Made by a program: the position numbers and the translations under genes
The notes under the pieces: generated by a model
The model's database searches: none
Seen by the model: only the letters and a program-made list of their open reading frames with translations
What the model was told of the DNA's origin: nothing
Shown: positions 25,324 through 33,697 of the stretch, piece by piece
How the letters are laid out: the number at the start of each line of letters is the position of its first letter
Position numbering within the stretch: position 1 is the first letter of the stretch
Assembly: GCA_947178215.1 (NCBI GenBank)
Contig: CAMWXJ010000023.1
Coordinates: 1 to 37,620, forward strand
Direction of reading: 5' to 3'
Length of the DNA: 37,620 nt
Origin: an uncultured Porphyromonadaceae bacterium
GTDB taxonomy: Bacteria > Bacteroidota > Bacteroidia > Bacteroidales > Muribaculaceae

Positions 25324-26301
25324 ATGGAGATTACTGTAATCATACCTGTGCGCGACAGGGCCCGGCTTCTGCCCCGCACACTCGAATCGATAGCGGCGCA
25401 GACACGTCGCCCCGACCGTCTTATCATCGTCGACAACGGCTCTACCGACGACACCCCCGTCAAGGCCCGCGAGTTTATGACAGCGCATCCCGAAATGCGT
25501 ATCGACATCATCAGCGAACCTGAGCCCGGAGCAGCGAGGGCGCGCAATGCGGCTCTTCGCCTTGTAGGCACGGAGCCCGAAAGCTATGTGATGCACTTCG
25601 ATTCCGACGACATCATGCTGCCCCAGCATATCGAGCGCGTTGTCAAGGCGCTCGAAAACCGCCCCGACACCGACCTGCTTTATTTCGACGTCACGATGCG
25701 CGATTCCGACGGCTGGACTCAACCCAAGACCTGCGACGGCGACGCGCCGCTCGTGCGCAATCACATATTCCACTGCGTATTGTCAACGACACGCTACGCC
25801 GCATCGGCTGATCTGCTGCGTCGTGCCGGGTGGTGGAACGAGAGTCTGCCGCGTTGGAACGACTACGAGTTAGGACTGCGCATTGCCCTTGCGGCAGAGC
25901 ATCCGACGAAGCTCACGGGAGAGCCTATGGTGGTGATTCTCACTCACGACGATTCAATAACCGGCACATCATACTCCGCCGACGCTCCGGTGCTTATCGA
26001 GGCCCTCGACACAATGCGGCGCGCACTCGCGGAGGCCGGGCGCAAGCAGGACCTGCGATATCTCCACGCACGCCGTGCCATCGTTGCCGCGCTGTTTGCC
26101 CGAGAAGGTGATCGCGACAACTCCCGCGCCCTGCTCGCCGACGCCCTACGAGCCGTACCCACGGTCAAAGACGCCTTGAAGCTCCGGCTCATCTACACCA
26201 CTGTGCGACTGCTCGGCCGTGGCGGCGGAACGCTTGGCGCCATGCTGCTTGCGCCTCCGAAGCCGCGTCACGCAACGCGGCTGAGAAAGGAGCGCGAATA
26301 G
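25324..26301 (+). CDS. Family 2 glycosyltransferase
   Basis: A GT-A glycosyltransferase of 325 residues. The N-terminal domain begins right at the start codon (ITVIIPVRDRARLLPRTLES) and has LIIVDNGSTDDTP and the DXD-type motif HFDSDDIML. The remaining 120 residues are helical and Ala/Arg-rich, ending KPRHATRLRKERE, a basic tail that could associate with the membrane. The conserved N-terminus fixes the start, which lies almost on the predicted transcription start. It is followed after 71 bases by rsmA. Donor and acceptor are unknown. It probably works with the divergent pair next door. Confidence 0.9.
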   Translation: MEITVIIPVRDRARLLPRTLESIAAQTRRPDRLIIVDNGSTDDTPVKAREFMTAHPEMRIDIISEPEPGAARARNAALRLVGTEPESYVMHFDSDDIMLPQHIERVVKALENRPDTDLLYFDVTMRDSDGWTQPKTCDGDAPLVRNHIFHCVLSTTRYAASADLLRRAGWWNESLPRWNDYELGLRIALAAEHPTKLTGEPMVVILTHDDSITGTSYSADAPVLIEALDTMRRALAEAGRKQDLRYLHARRAIVAALFAREGDRDNSRALLADALRAVPTVKDALKLRLIYTTVRLLGRGGGTLGAMLLAPPKPRHATRLRKERE

Positions 26302-26372
26302 CACCCCGAAAGCACTATTCCGACTATTTAATGTTAATCTAACAGACCCATCAACCAACATCTCCCAATAAT

Positions 26373-27176
26373 ATGCAACAGGTAAGAGCAAAAAAAGCCC
26401 TCGGCCAACACTTCCTGACCGATGTATCAATCGGACGACGCATCGCCTCGACACTTGACGATTATATCGGTCTTCCGGTAATCGAGGTTGGCCCTGGCAT
26501 GGGATTCCTCTCACAGTTTCTGATTGAGAAGGGTCATGACCTGACAGTGGTTGAAATCGATGGCGAGAGCGTGGAATATCTACGCAGGGAGTTCCCGAAG
26601 CTGGCCGAAGGCGAACGTATTCTCGCCGTCGACTTCCTTCAGACCGACCTCGCCTCTCTCTTCCCCGATGGAACGAAATTTTGCGTCATAGGCAACTACC
26701 CCTACAACATATCGAGTCAGATATTCTTTCACATACTCGACTACCGCGAGAGCATACCTTGTTGCTCGGGTATGCTCCAACGCGAAGTTGCCGAACGCCT
26801 TGCCGCCCCTCCCGGCGGAAAGGCCCGCGGCATACTGAGTGTGCTTCTGCAAGCCTGGTATGACGTCGAATATCTTTTCACGGTCGATGAGAACGTGTTC
26901 AATCCCCCCCCAAAGGTCAAGAGCGGCGTGATAAAGCTCACGCGCAACTCTGTGACCGACCTCGGATGCGACGAGCGACTGTTCCGCACGGTGGTGAAGA
27001 CATCGTTTGGCCAGCGCCGCAAGATGTTGCGCTCGTCGCTCAAAGGACTGTTTGGTGCATCGGGCATTCCTGAGGCGGCCACGCCCATGATGACCATGCG
27101 CCCAGAGCAGCTTTCCGTCGCCCAGTTCATTGACCTCACAAATCTTATCGCAGCCTCACGCGCAAAACAGCAATGA
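26373..27176 (+). CDS. rsmA: 16S rRNA (adenine1518/1519-N6) dimethyltransferase
   Basis: RsmA/KsgA dimethylates the two adjacent adenosines in the 3' hairpin of 16S rRNA using S-adenosylmethionine, a late 30S assembly checkpoint; loss gives kasugamycin resistance. The 267-residue product has the N-terminal KKALGQHFLTD signature, SAM motif I EVGPGMGFLSQ, motif II VEID and catalytic motif IV GNYPYNIS. A C-terminal helical domain contains FGQRRKMLRSSLK. Length is normal. No strong promoter is visible in the 71 bases upstream, so it may be read through from the glycosyltransferase gene. Its stop overlaps the mgtE start by four bases. Confidence 0.96.
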   Translation: MQQVRAKKALGQHFLTDVSIGRRIASTLDDYIGLPVIEVGPGMGFLSQFLIEKGHDLTVVEIDGESVEYLRREFPKLAEGERILAVDFLQTDLASLFPDGTKFCVIGNYPYNISSQIFFHILDYRESIPCCSGMLQREVAERLAAPPGGKARGILSVLLQAWYDVEYLFTVDENVFNPPPKVKSGVIKLTRNSVTDLGCDERLFRTVVKTSFGQRRKMLRSSLKGLFGASGIPEAATPMMTMRPEQLSVAQFIDLTNLIAASRAKQQ

Positions 27177-28534
27177 CCGTTACACCCGAATTTGTCGACC
27201 GCCTGAAATTCATCATCGAAAACAAGGATGAACAGTCGGCACGCCTGCAACTCTCAGATTTGCACCCGGCCGATATCGCCGAACTCTACCGCAACCTCGA
27301 CATCGACCAGGCTGAGTTTCTGTACCGCCTTCTCGACGACGAAAAAGCGGCCGACGTGCTCATGGAGCTTGACGAGGACGACCGCCGCAAACTCCTCTCC
27401 AACATGCCGGCCGAGGAGATTGCCAAACAGTTCATCGAGCATCTTGACACCGACGACGCCGTAGACATTATCCAGGAGCTTGATGAGGACGACCGCGACG
27501 AGATTCTCGCCCACATCGACGACGTGGAGCAGGCAGGCGACATCATCGACCTGCTGAAATATGACGACGACACCGCCGGCGGCCTCATGGGCACCGAGAT
27601 GATTACCGTCAACGAAAACTGGTCGATGCCCGAGTGTATCAAGGAGATGAGGATGCAAGCCGAGGATATGGACGAGATTTACTACGTCTATGTCATCGAC
27701 GACGACAATAAGCTCCGCGGCGTGCTGCCCCTGAAAAAGCTTATCACCCACCCCTCCGTGTCAAAAATCAAGCATGTCATGGAGGAGAACCCGGTGTCGG
27801 TAAAGGTCGACACTCCGATTGACGAGGTGGCGCTCGACTTTGAGAAATACGACCTCGTGGCGATGCCGGTCGTCGACTCTATCGGACGGTTGCTCGGACG
27901 CATAACCGTCGACGACGTCATGGACCGCGTGCGTGAGTCTACCGAACGCGACTATCAGTTGGCATCGGGTCTGTCGTCGGACGTAGAGACCGACGACACT
28001 CTCTTCACCCAGACCAAGGCCCGCCTCCCATGGCTGCTCATCGGCATGCTCGGCGGCATCGGCAATTCGCTTATTCTCGGCAACTTCGAGGCGGGACTGG
28101 CGAGCGACCCCACCCTCGCACTGTTCATACCGCTCATAGGCGGCACGGGCGGTAACGTGGGCACCCAGTCGTCGGCCATAGTGGTGCAGGGCCTTGCCAA
28201 CGGTTCGCTCGAAGTGAGAAACGCGGCCAAGCAGCTCTTCAAGGAGCTCGGCGTAGGACTAATCAACGGCTGCATCATCTCGCTGCTCGTTTTCGCCTAC
28301 AACTTCATCAAGCTCGGCTCAGGCCACCAGGTGACCACGATAGCCGTATCGCTCTCACTCCTTGCCGTGGTGCTGTTTGCTTCGGTATTCGGCACATTCG
28401 TGCCCCTGACACTCGAACGCTTCAAAATCGACCCCGCTCTCGCCACAGGCCCCTTCATCTCCATTACCAACGACATCATCGGTATGGTGATCTACATGTC
28501 GATTTCCACAATTCTCCTTGCCTGTCTCGCCTGA
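27173..28534 (+). CDS. mgtE: Magnesium transporter MgtE
   Basis: A Mg2+-gated magnesium channel in the inner membrane. In the 453-residue product the N-terminal MgtE_N superhelix (about residues 20-130) has the repeats LHPADIAELYRNLD and MPAEEIAKQFIEHLD. Two CBS domains (about 135-260) contain the acidic Mg2+-sensing patches. Five membrane helices (about 283-453) include GGTGGNVGTQSSAIVVQGLA and the last-helix Asp in ITNDIIGMVIYMS that lines the pore. Length is normal. The start overlaps the rsmA stop (ATGA), so the two are co-transcribed. An Mg2+ riboswitch leader is not expected inside this overlap, and none is seen. Confidence 0.96.
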   Translation: MTVTPEFVDRLKFIIENKDEQSARLQLSDLHPADIAELYRNLDIDQAEFLYRLLDDEKAADVLMELDEDDRRKLLSNMPAEEIAKQFIEHLDTDDAVDIIQELDEDDRDEILAHIDDVEQAGDIIDLLKYDDDTAGGLMGTEMITVNENWSMPECIKEMRMQAEDMDEIYYVYVIDDDNKLRGVLPLKKLITHPSVSKIKHVMEENPVSVKVDTPIDEVALDFEKYDLVAMPVVDSIGRLLGRITVDDVMDRVRESTERDYQLASGLSSDVETDDTLFTQTKARLPWLLIGMLGGIGNSLILGNFEAGLASDPTLALFIPLIGGTGGNVGTQSSAIVVQGLANGSLEVRNAAKQLFKELGVGLINGCIISLLVFAYNFIKLGSGHQVTTIAVSLSLLAVVLFASVFGTFVPLTLERFKIDPALATGPFISITNDIIGMVIYMSISTILLACLA

Positions 28535-28557
28535 CTGACACCTGCAATTCATCAGCC

Positions 28558-30123
28558 ATGAAGACCCTCAACAAACATACTTTTCTCCCCTTAGCCGCCC
28601 TGGCATCGATAAGCCCGGCAATTGCAGCCGACGTCGCACGGCAACCCAACATCATCATGTTTCTGGTCGACGACATGGGATGGCAAGACACCTCGGTGCC
28701 TTTCTGGAGCGACACCACGGCGCTCAACCGCCGCTATCGTACCCCTAACATGGAGCGTCTGGCCGAGCGTGGCGTAAAATTCACTCAGGCCTACGCATGC
28801 GCGGTGTCGTCGCCGTCGCGTGCGAGTCTTATGAGCGGCATGAACGCCGCACGGCACCGCGTCACCAACTGGACTCTCCACTACAACCGATCGACCGACA
28901 TGGAGGGCGGCGAACTCAACATGCCCGACTGGAATGTCAACGGCATCCAGCCTGCCGCTACCGCCACGCCCCACGACACGGTAAGAGCTGCAGTAATCAC
29001 ACCGTTCCCCGAACTGTTGCGCGACGCGGGCTACCGCACTATCCATTGCGGCAAAGCGCATTTCGGAGCCGAGGGAACTTCGGCGGCCGACCCGCTCACC
29101 ATGGGATTCGATGTCAATATCGCCGGAGGCGCCAACGGCGCACCTGCAAGCTATCTCGCGGAGTACGAATACGGCTCCGGACCATTCCATGTAAGTGGTC
29201 TGGAAAAATATTACGGCACCGGCATCTTCCTCACCGAGGCGCTAACACTTGAAGCCATAAAGGCCATGGACAACGCGGTGGAAGCCGACAAGCCGTTTTA
29301 TCTCTACATGAGCCAATATGCCATACATACCCCATATAACCCCGATTCACGGTTTACGCCCAATTACAGCGACACTGTCGACCCGGTGTTCGGCGAAAAG
29401 CTCACGGAAGCGGAAATTAACCATGCCGCTCTCATCGAGGGCATGGACAAAAGTCTCGGCGACATAATGGACTGGCTCGACGCCAACCCTGATGTCGCCG
29501 CCAATACCGTGCTTCTGTTCATGTCTGACAATGGCGGCCACAGCATCTGGCCGCGCCAAGGCCGCATTGACCGCGACCAAAACTTACCGGCCCGAGCCGG
29601 CAAAGGCTCAGCGCTCGAGGGCGGCATCCATGAGCCTATGCTCGTTAGCTGGCCCGGAGTGGCGCAGCCCGGCACTGTCAACACCAGCCGCGTAATGATT
29701 GAGGACTTCTATCCCACGATTCTCGATATAGCCGGAGTGCACGACTACAACACCGTCCAGACTATTGACGGCATATCATTCAAGGATTTAATCGGCGCCC
29801 CGTCGGTCAGCCGCGACCGCACCACCGTGTGGCACTTCCCCAACCGCTGGGACGGCACAGTCGATGAAAGCGAGGGCTACGGCGCCTACTCGGCGCTCAT
29901 GCGCGGCGACTATCACCTCATCTACTTCTGGGAGAGCGGCAACATAGAGCTTTATAACGTGGTCGATGACATAGGCGAGACCGTCAACCTCGCCGCTAAG
30001 GAGCCTGCAACAGCCGCCTCAATGGCCGAGGAGCTTACCCGCCGCCTCAAAGAAATGGACGCACAACGTCCTACGTTCAAGGCCAACGGCCAACTTGTGC
30101 CGTGGCCATCAGAGCGCCACTGA
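28558..30123 (+). CDS. Secreted sulfatase, Ser-type
   Basis: A type I sulfatase that would remove sulfate from host mucin or dietary glycans. The 521-residue product has a signal peptide (about residues 1-24, ending AIAADVA) and no lipobox, so it is probably periplasmic. The N-terminal metal-binding pair is D38-D39 in FLVDDMGWQD. The maturation motif S84-S-P-S-R88 with downstream ASLMSG places Ser, not Cys, at the formylglycine position, so a radical-SAM anSME would be needed; none is in the window. Further metal ligands sit in FMSDNGGHS, and the C-terminal subdomain contains HFPNRWDG. It starts 23 bases after mgtE and may be read through from it. No susC/susD pair is adjacent, so it is not in a classical polysaccharide utilisation locus. 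Substrate unknown. Confidence 0.93.
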   Translation: MKTLNKHTFLPLAALASISPAIAADVARQPNIIMFLVDDMGWQDTSVPFWSDTTALNRRYRTPNMERLAERGVKFTQAYACAVSSPSRASLMSGMNAARHRVTNWTLHYNRSTDMEGGELNMPDWNVNGIQPAATATPHDTVRAAVITPFPELLRDAGYRTIHCGKAHFGAEGTSAADPLTMGFDVNIAGGANGAPASYLAEYEYGSGPFHVSGLEKYYGTGIFLTEALTLEAIKAMDNAVEADKPFYLYMSQYAIHTPYNPDSRFTPNYSDTVDPVFGEKLTEAEINHAALIEGMDKSLGDIMDWLDANPDVAANTVLLFMSDNGGHSIWPRQGRIDRDQNLPARAGKGSALEGGIHEPMLVSWPGVAQPGTVNTSRVMIEDFYPTILDIAGVHDYNTVQTIDGISFKDLIGAPSVSRDRTTVWHFPNRWDGTVDESEGYGAYSALMRGDYHLIYFWESGNIELYNVVDDIGETVNLAAKEPATAASMAEELTRRLKEMDAQRPTFKANGQLVPWPSERH

Positions 30124-30158
30124 GCGAAGCCGTAGCGACTCGACTGAGCTGTTGGCGC

Positions 30159-30341
30159 CTATCTGAACTGATTTATCTCCGGCATATACTCGAAGCCCGC
30201 ATCAGCAAGCGACTTCACTATGCTGTCACGGTCAATATCCTCCGAAGCGCATAGTTCGTCGAGAGAGGAATATTGGTCGCGCAGCAGCATGTTTACCATA
30301 CTGAGAAGCATAAAAGGGTCGGCTGGAAATGTTCTTGCCAT
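30159..30341 (-). CDS. DUF4250 domain-containing small protein
   Basis: A 60-residue protein of unknown function that covers the whole DUF4250 family. It shows the N-terminal DPFMLLSMVNMLLRDQYSSL block and ends with the conserved Y-x-P-E-x-N-Q-F-R. It is predicted cytosolic and largely helical, with no catalytic motif. DUF4250 occurs widely in Bacteroidetes and Firmicutes as a stand-alone short protein. It has a consensus promoter about 36 bases upstream and stands convergent to the sulfatase gene, 35 bases between stops. Confidence 0.88.
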   Translation of the reverse strand: MARTFPADPFMLLSMVNMLLRDQYSSLDELCASEDIDRDSIVKSLADAGFEYMPEINQFR

Positions 30342-30376
30342 ATCTTTCAGGATTTATCGTTTTGAGATTTCGGGGT

Positions 30377-30385
30377 GCAAATATA
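30377..30385 (-). promoter_or_regulatory. Promoter of the DUF4250 gene
   Basis: The minus strand reads TATATTTGC, 35 bases before the ATG. It sits immediately downstream of the terminator of the preceding minus-strand unit. Confidence 0.7.
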
Positions 30386-30387
30386 AA

Positions 30388-30425
30388 CAAAAATCCGGCT
30401 GCTGCTCATCAAGAGCCGCAGCCGG
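30388..30425 (-). terminator. Strong intrinsic terminator, minus strand
   Basis: A 13-base-pair stem CCGGCTGCTGCTC/GAGCCGCAGCCGG (one mismatch) with loop ATCAA is followed on the minus strand by ATTTTTG. A shorter TTTT on the other side allows weak bidirectional use. It would end a transcript from the 30.8 kb promoter. Confidence 0.85.
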
Positions 30426-30572
30426 TTTTGCAATCGTGCCAGTCGCGGCACCTCTTGCGTGACCTACATTAATCGTGTGTCACCATGTGTTTCTCTACCT
30501 AAATCTTCTATCCTTAAAACAATTAATTCAGTCTATCTTTATACTAATCAAAATTGGTCAAGTGTACCTATA

Positions 30573-30698
30573 TCAGAAACCATGTGAAAAATGAAAATGT
30601 AAGTGGCAACCTCTACTCAATCGTTGCGGCTTCTTGGCCTTCAACGCTGTTGCTTCATAATATACAATCCTATTTGGAAACGTCGGATTGAAGAGCAT
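30573..30698 (-). CDS. Possible 41-residue small protein in the unassigned unit
   Basis: This is the longest ATG-initiated frame found inside the minus-strand unit between the 30.8 kb promoter and the 30.4 kb terminator. It encodes 41 residues beginning MLFNPTFPNRIVYYEATALK, with a basic middle (KAKKPQRLSR) and a His/Phe-rich end. The frame stays open 18 codons further upstream without another ATG. No family is recognised, and the leader would be about 110 bases. It may equally be an untranslated part of a small RNA or a copy of a dispersed intergenic repeat. Confidence 0.2.
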   Translation of the reverse strand: MLFNPTFPNRIVYYEATALKAKKPQRLSRGCHLHFHFSHGF

Positions 30699-30811
30699 AA
30701 AAACGTTGGAGCAATTTTTAAGCGGACAATTTAGGTTGGAGAGACTTGTATGTCGTTACTCCGTTGACCGCCTCTGCGGTTCAAAACCACTAATTGCAGT
30801 TGTTACACGAC

Positions 30812-30844
30812 GCAAAATTACAACCTGCGTGGCGCTGATGCAAG
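30812..30844 (-). promoter_or_regulatory. Minus-strand promoter of an unassigned transcription unit
   Basis: The minus strand shows CTTG (30844-30841), 20 bases, then TAATTTTGC (30820-30812). Both boxes and the spacing match the Bacteroidetes pattern. The expected start is near 30807. Confidence 0.6.
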
Positions 30845-31028
30845 CATTGCAAAATCAATATAGACTATATATAAGCATATTCACTATTTATCAACTTGTA
30901 TATCTGCAATTTCACATACTCATAATACAACTTGTAATATAGATGTATTATCACGTAAATAAAGGCCGGCACAGCACAATCCACGAGCTCATAAACCTAC
31001 GCTCTCACGCGCGACGGGATTTTTTTAC

Positions 31029-31037
31029 TATCTTTGC
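31029..31037 (+). promoter_or_regulatory. Promoter of lon
   Basis: TATCTTTGC lies 31 bases before ATG 31069. It lies inside the longer open frame, so the true start must be downstream of it. No CIRCE element is visible. Confidence 0.75.
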
Positions 31038-31068
31038 CGCGCATTTGAAACAACCACACCAATTCTAC

Positions 31069-33570
31069 ATGAGCAACATAAACGACGACGGCAACGGTAT
31101 CATGCCCGACGACAACGACAATCACCAGCAAGGCGCCACCCACTCAGGAGTAGTAGCGCTTGGGCAGATTGACATCGATCCGAAGCGTTTCGGTGCCACG
31201 CCCGACACCGAAGCACTGCCGATATTACCCACCCGCAATCTCGTACTTTTCCCGGGAGTGACGGTACCCATCGCTCTTGGCCGTAAACAGGCTGTTGCTA
31301 CCGCAACGACAGCCAACGAAAAGAGCATACCTATCGGAATAGTGTGTCAGACTGACGAGGCTTGCGAGAACCCATCGTCCATCTCAGACCTTATGGAATA
31401 TGGTGTTGTGGCCGATGTGCTCAAAGTGTTCACTCTACCCGATGGCAACCGCACCGCAATAGTGCGTGCCCGCGACAAGGTGAAGCTACTCGACATCAAT
31501 ACCGAAAGCGGCGAGATACCGGGCGCGCTGACCGCAAAAGTCAAACTCATACATGAACCGATGCCGCGCCCGGGCGACATTGAGTTCGGCTGCGTGGCCG
31601 CCGAGGTCCGCGATACGGCCATTACCGCGATACGCCGCCTGTCGGGCGACGGAAACGAAATGGTGTTCAACATCGAAAACAGCGCTTCGGCCGTCGAGAC
31701 AATCAACATCATAGCTACCAACGCGCCCATCTCCCCTGCCGAGAAGCAGGAGCTGCTGCGCTTTTTCCGCGTAAAAGACAGGGCATTCGCCCTTCTCGCC
31801 AAGCTCAGCTACCAGAACGAGATGGCCTCGATACTCGACGACGTGCGCAAACGCACTGAGCAGAACATATCCAAGTCGCAGCGCGAAGCATTTCTTTCGC
31901 ATCATCTCGAAGCTATCCGCAAAGAACTCTATGGCGATGCCGACGATGACGCATCCAAGCTAAAAAAAGCAGCTGAGAATGTAGACTGGACACCCGAGGG
32001 CCGCGCCGCCTTTGACAGCGAGTGGGAAAAGCTCAATCGCCTCGCTCCCCACACCCCGGAATATGCCGTGTGCCGTTCGTATCTCGAACTGCTTACCGAA
32101 CTGCCCTGGAAGAAACGCGACCCGCTTACCACCGACCTCCCTGGCGCCCGCGCCATACTCGATGCTGACCATTACGGCCTTGAACGCGTCAAGGAACGCA
32201 TCGTAGAGCAGTTGGCCGTATTGATGAACACCCCCGACGGCCGGGCCCCAATAATATGCCTCGTAGGCGCGCCCGGCGTGGGCAAGACCTCGCTGGGACA
32301 ATCTATTGCCCGTGCCTTGGGGCGCAAATATCAGCGCGTAAGCCTCGGAGGGCTACACGACGAAGCTGAGTTGCGCGGTCACCGTCGCACATATATAGGC
32401 GCTATGCCGGGCCGTATAATAGAGGCTCTGCGCAGGGCCGGGACATCCAACCCCGTGCTGCTGCTCGACGAAATCGACAAAATGGGCTCCGACTACAAAG
32501 GCGACCCATCGGCCGCCATGCTCGAAGTACTTGACCCTGAACAGAACTGCCGTTTCCACGACAACTATGTCGACGCCGACTTCGACCTCTCCAAAGTGCT
32601 CTTCATCGCTACGGCCAACTCGCTGTCGCCAATACCCCAGCCGTTGCTCGACCGAATGGAGATTATCGACATATCGGGTTATCTCGCCGAAGAGAAGATA
32701 GAGATAGGGCGCCGTCACCTTATAGAGCGTCTGCGTCAAGAGCACAATCTAACCCCGGAAGAGTTTGATGTCACACCCGAAGCAATAGCCTCGGTAATTG
32801 AGAGCTACACATCCGAGAGTGGCGTGCGCCAGCTTGAAAAGAAACTCGCCGCTATCGCCCGCAAAGTGGTTGTCGCGAAAGTAGCCGGCGAGGAGTGGCC
32901 CCGCAAAATCAAGCCGGAGCATCTTCAACGCCTGCTCGGCGTTGAAACCTATACCGGCAGCCGCTATGAGGGCAACGACTACCCGGGCGTCGTCATGGGT
33001 CTGGCATGGACTTCGTCCGGAGGCGAGATTCTGTATATCGAGGCCTCCGCGACGATAGCGCGGAGCGAGAAGCTCACCCTCACAGGCAATCTCGGCGACG
33101 TAATGAAGGAGAGCGCCATGATAGCTCTCCAATATGTGCGCGCCCACGCCAACCGCTTCGGCATCGACCCGGCGATTATGGAGCGCCTCGCACTCCACCT
33201 CCATGTGCCCGAAGGAGCTATACCAAAGGATGGCCCGTCGGCTGGTATCACAATGGCTACGGCTATCGTGTCGGCGCTCACACGCCGAAAAGTTATGCCG
33301 CGCGTTGCCATGACCGGCGAGATAACTCTTCGCGGCCGCGTGCTCCCCGTAGGAGGCATCAAAGAGAAGATTCTCGCCGCCAAACGCGCAGGCGCCACCG
33401 ACATCATTCTCTCAGACCAGAACCGCAAGAATGTAGGCGATATACCCGAAATGTATCTCAACGGCCTGACATTCCACTATGTGAAAGATGTAGAGGAGGT
33501 AATCGACATAGCACTGACCGACGAGACAGCCGGCGAACCACTCTCCCTCCCCGACGAGAAAAGCAAGTGA
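31069..33570 (+). CDS. lon: ATP-dependent protease Lon
   Basis: A cytosolic AAA+ serine protease for misfolded and regulatory proteins. From ATG 31069 it has 833 residues. An acidic N-terminal extension (about 1-45) precedes the LAN substrate-binding domain, which starts ALPILPTRNLVLFPGVTVPI. The ATPase has Walker A GAPGVGKT (400-407) and Walker B LLLDEIDKM. The protease domain has the catalytic dyad S724 (KDGPSAGITMA) and K767 (GGIKEKI). The frame is open to 30943, but that region contains the promoter, so 31069 is chosen. Length is typical of Bacteroidetes Lon. It is monocistronic and convergent with the OmpA-domain gene, with a bidirectional hairpin between. Confidence 0.97.
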   Translation: MSNINDDGNGIMPDDNDNHQQGATHSGVVALGQIDIDPKRFGATPDTEALPILPTRNLVLFPGVTVPIALGRKQAVATATTANEKSIPIGIVCQTDEACENPSSISDLMEYGVVADVLKVFTLPDGNRTAIVRARDKVKLLDINTESGEIPGALTAKVKLIHEPMPRPGDIEFGCVAAEVRDTAITAIRRLSGDGNEMVFNIENSASAVETINIIATNAPISPAEKQELLRFFRVKDRAFALLAKLSYQNEMASILDDVRKRTEQNISKSQREAFLSHHLEAIRKELYGDADDDASKLKKAAENVDWTPEGRAAFDSEWEKLNRLAPHTPEYAVCRSYLELLTELPWKKRDPLTTDLPGARAILDADHYGLERVKERIVEQLAVLMNTPDGRAPIICLVGAPGVGKTSLGQSIARALGRKYQRVSLGGLHDEAELRGHRRTYIGAMPGRIIEALRRAGTSNPVLLLDEIDKMGSDYKGDPSAAMLEVLDPEQNCRFHDNYVDADFDLSKVLFIATANSLSPIPQPLLDRMEIIDISGYLAEEKIEIGRRHLIERLRQEHNLTPEEFDVTPEAIASVIESYTSESGVRQLEKKLAAIARKVVVAKVAGEEWPRKIKPEHLQRLLGVETYTGSRYEGNDYPGVVMGLAWTSSGGEILYIEASATIARSEKLTLTGNLGDVMKESAMIALQYVRAHANRFGIDPAIMERLALHLHVPEGAIPKDGPSAGITMATAIVSALTRRKVMPRVAMTGEITLRGRVLPVGGIKEKILAAKRAGATDIILSDQNRKNVGDIPEMYLNGLTFHYVKDVEEVIDIALTDETAGEPLSLPDEKSK

Positions 33571-33609
33571 CAGCACGGTCGCCGTGCCCTCGCTGATCGT
33601 ATAAAAAGC

Positions 33610-33652
33610 CCGCGTCGAACTCCTCTTCCGCCGGGATGGGGAGTCGGCGCGG
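33610..33652 (-). terminator. Terminator between lon and the OmpA-domain gene
   Basis: The arms CCGCGTCGAACTCC and GGAGTCGGCGCGG pair with one G-T and one bulge. On the minus strand the stem runs directly into GCTTTTTATA, terminating the OmpA-domain gene. The plus side has only a distant TATTTTAATTTT, so lon termination here is weaker. Confidence 0.7.
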
Positions 33653-33697
33653 ACCGACCTGTATTTTAATTTTAAGGTGAGAAATACGCGGTAGAGC

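Larger units (their letters stand above)
30342..31068. other. AT-rich intergenic region with an unassigned transcription unit
   Basis: About 730 bases between the DUF4250 gene and lon, clearly more AT-rich than the flanking genes. It holds the DUF4250 promoter, a strong hairpin terminator (30395-30425), a minus-strand promoter (30812-30844) with no recognised gene behind it, small hairpins and the lon promoter. The inverted repeats are TTGACCGC/GCGGTTCAA at 30764-30784 and CAATCC/GGATTG at 30665-30690. Open frames here, including 84 plus-strand codons at 30688-30942, show no family resemblance. No transposase remnant was recognised. Confidence 0.6.

Noticed and set aside
27100-27200. Mg2+ riboswitch before mgtE
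   Set aside because: The mgtE start overlaps the rsmA stop by four bases, so there is no leader in which a riboswitch could sit.
30688-30942. 84-codon plus-strand frame in the AT-rich spacer
   Set aside because: There is no promoter before it, the residues are mixed with AT-driven Ile/Leu/Tyr at the end, and no family is recognised. The opposite strand carries better transcription signals.
30943-31068. N-terminal extension of lon by 42 codons
   Set aside because: The stretch contains a consensus promoter (TATCTTTGC at 31029-31037) and its translation is unlike Lon. The conserved protein starts after ATG 31069.
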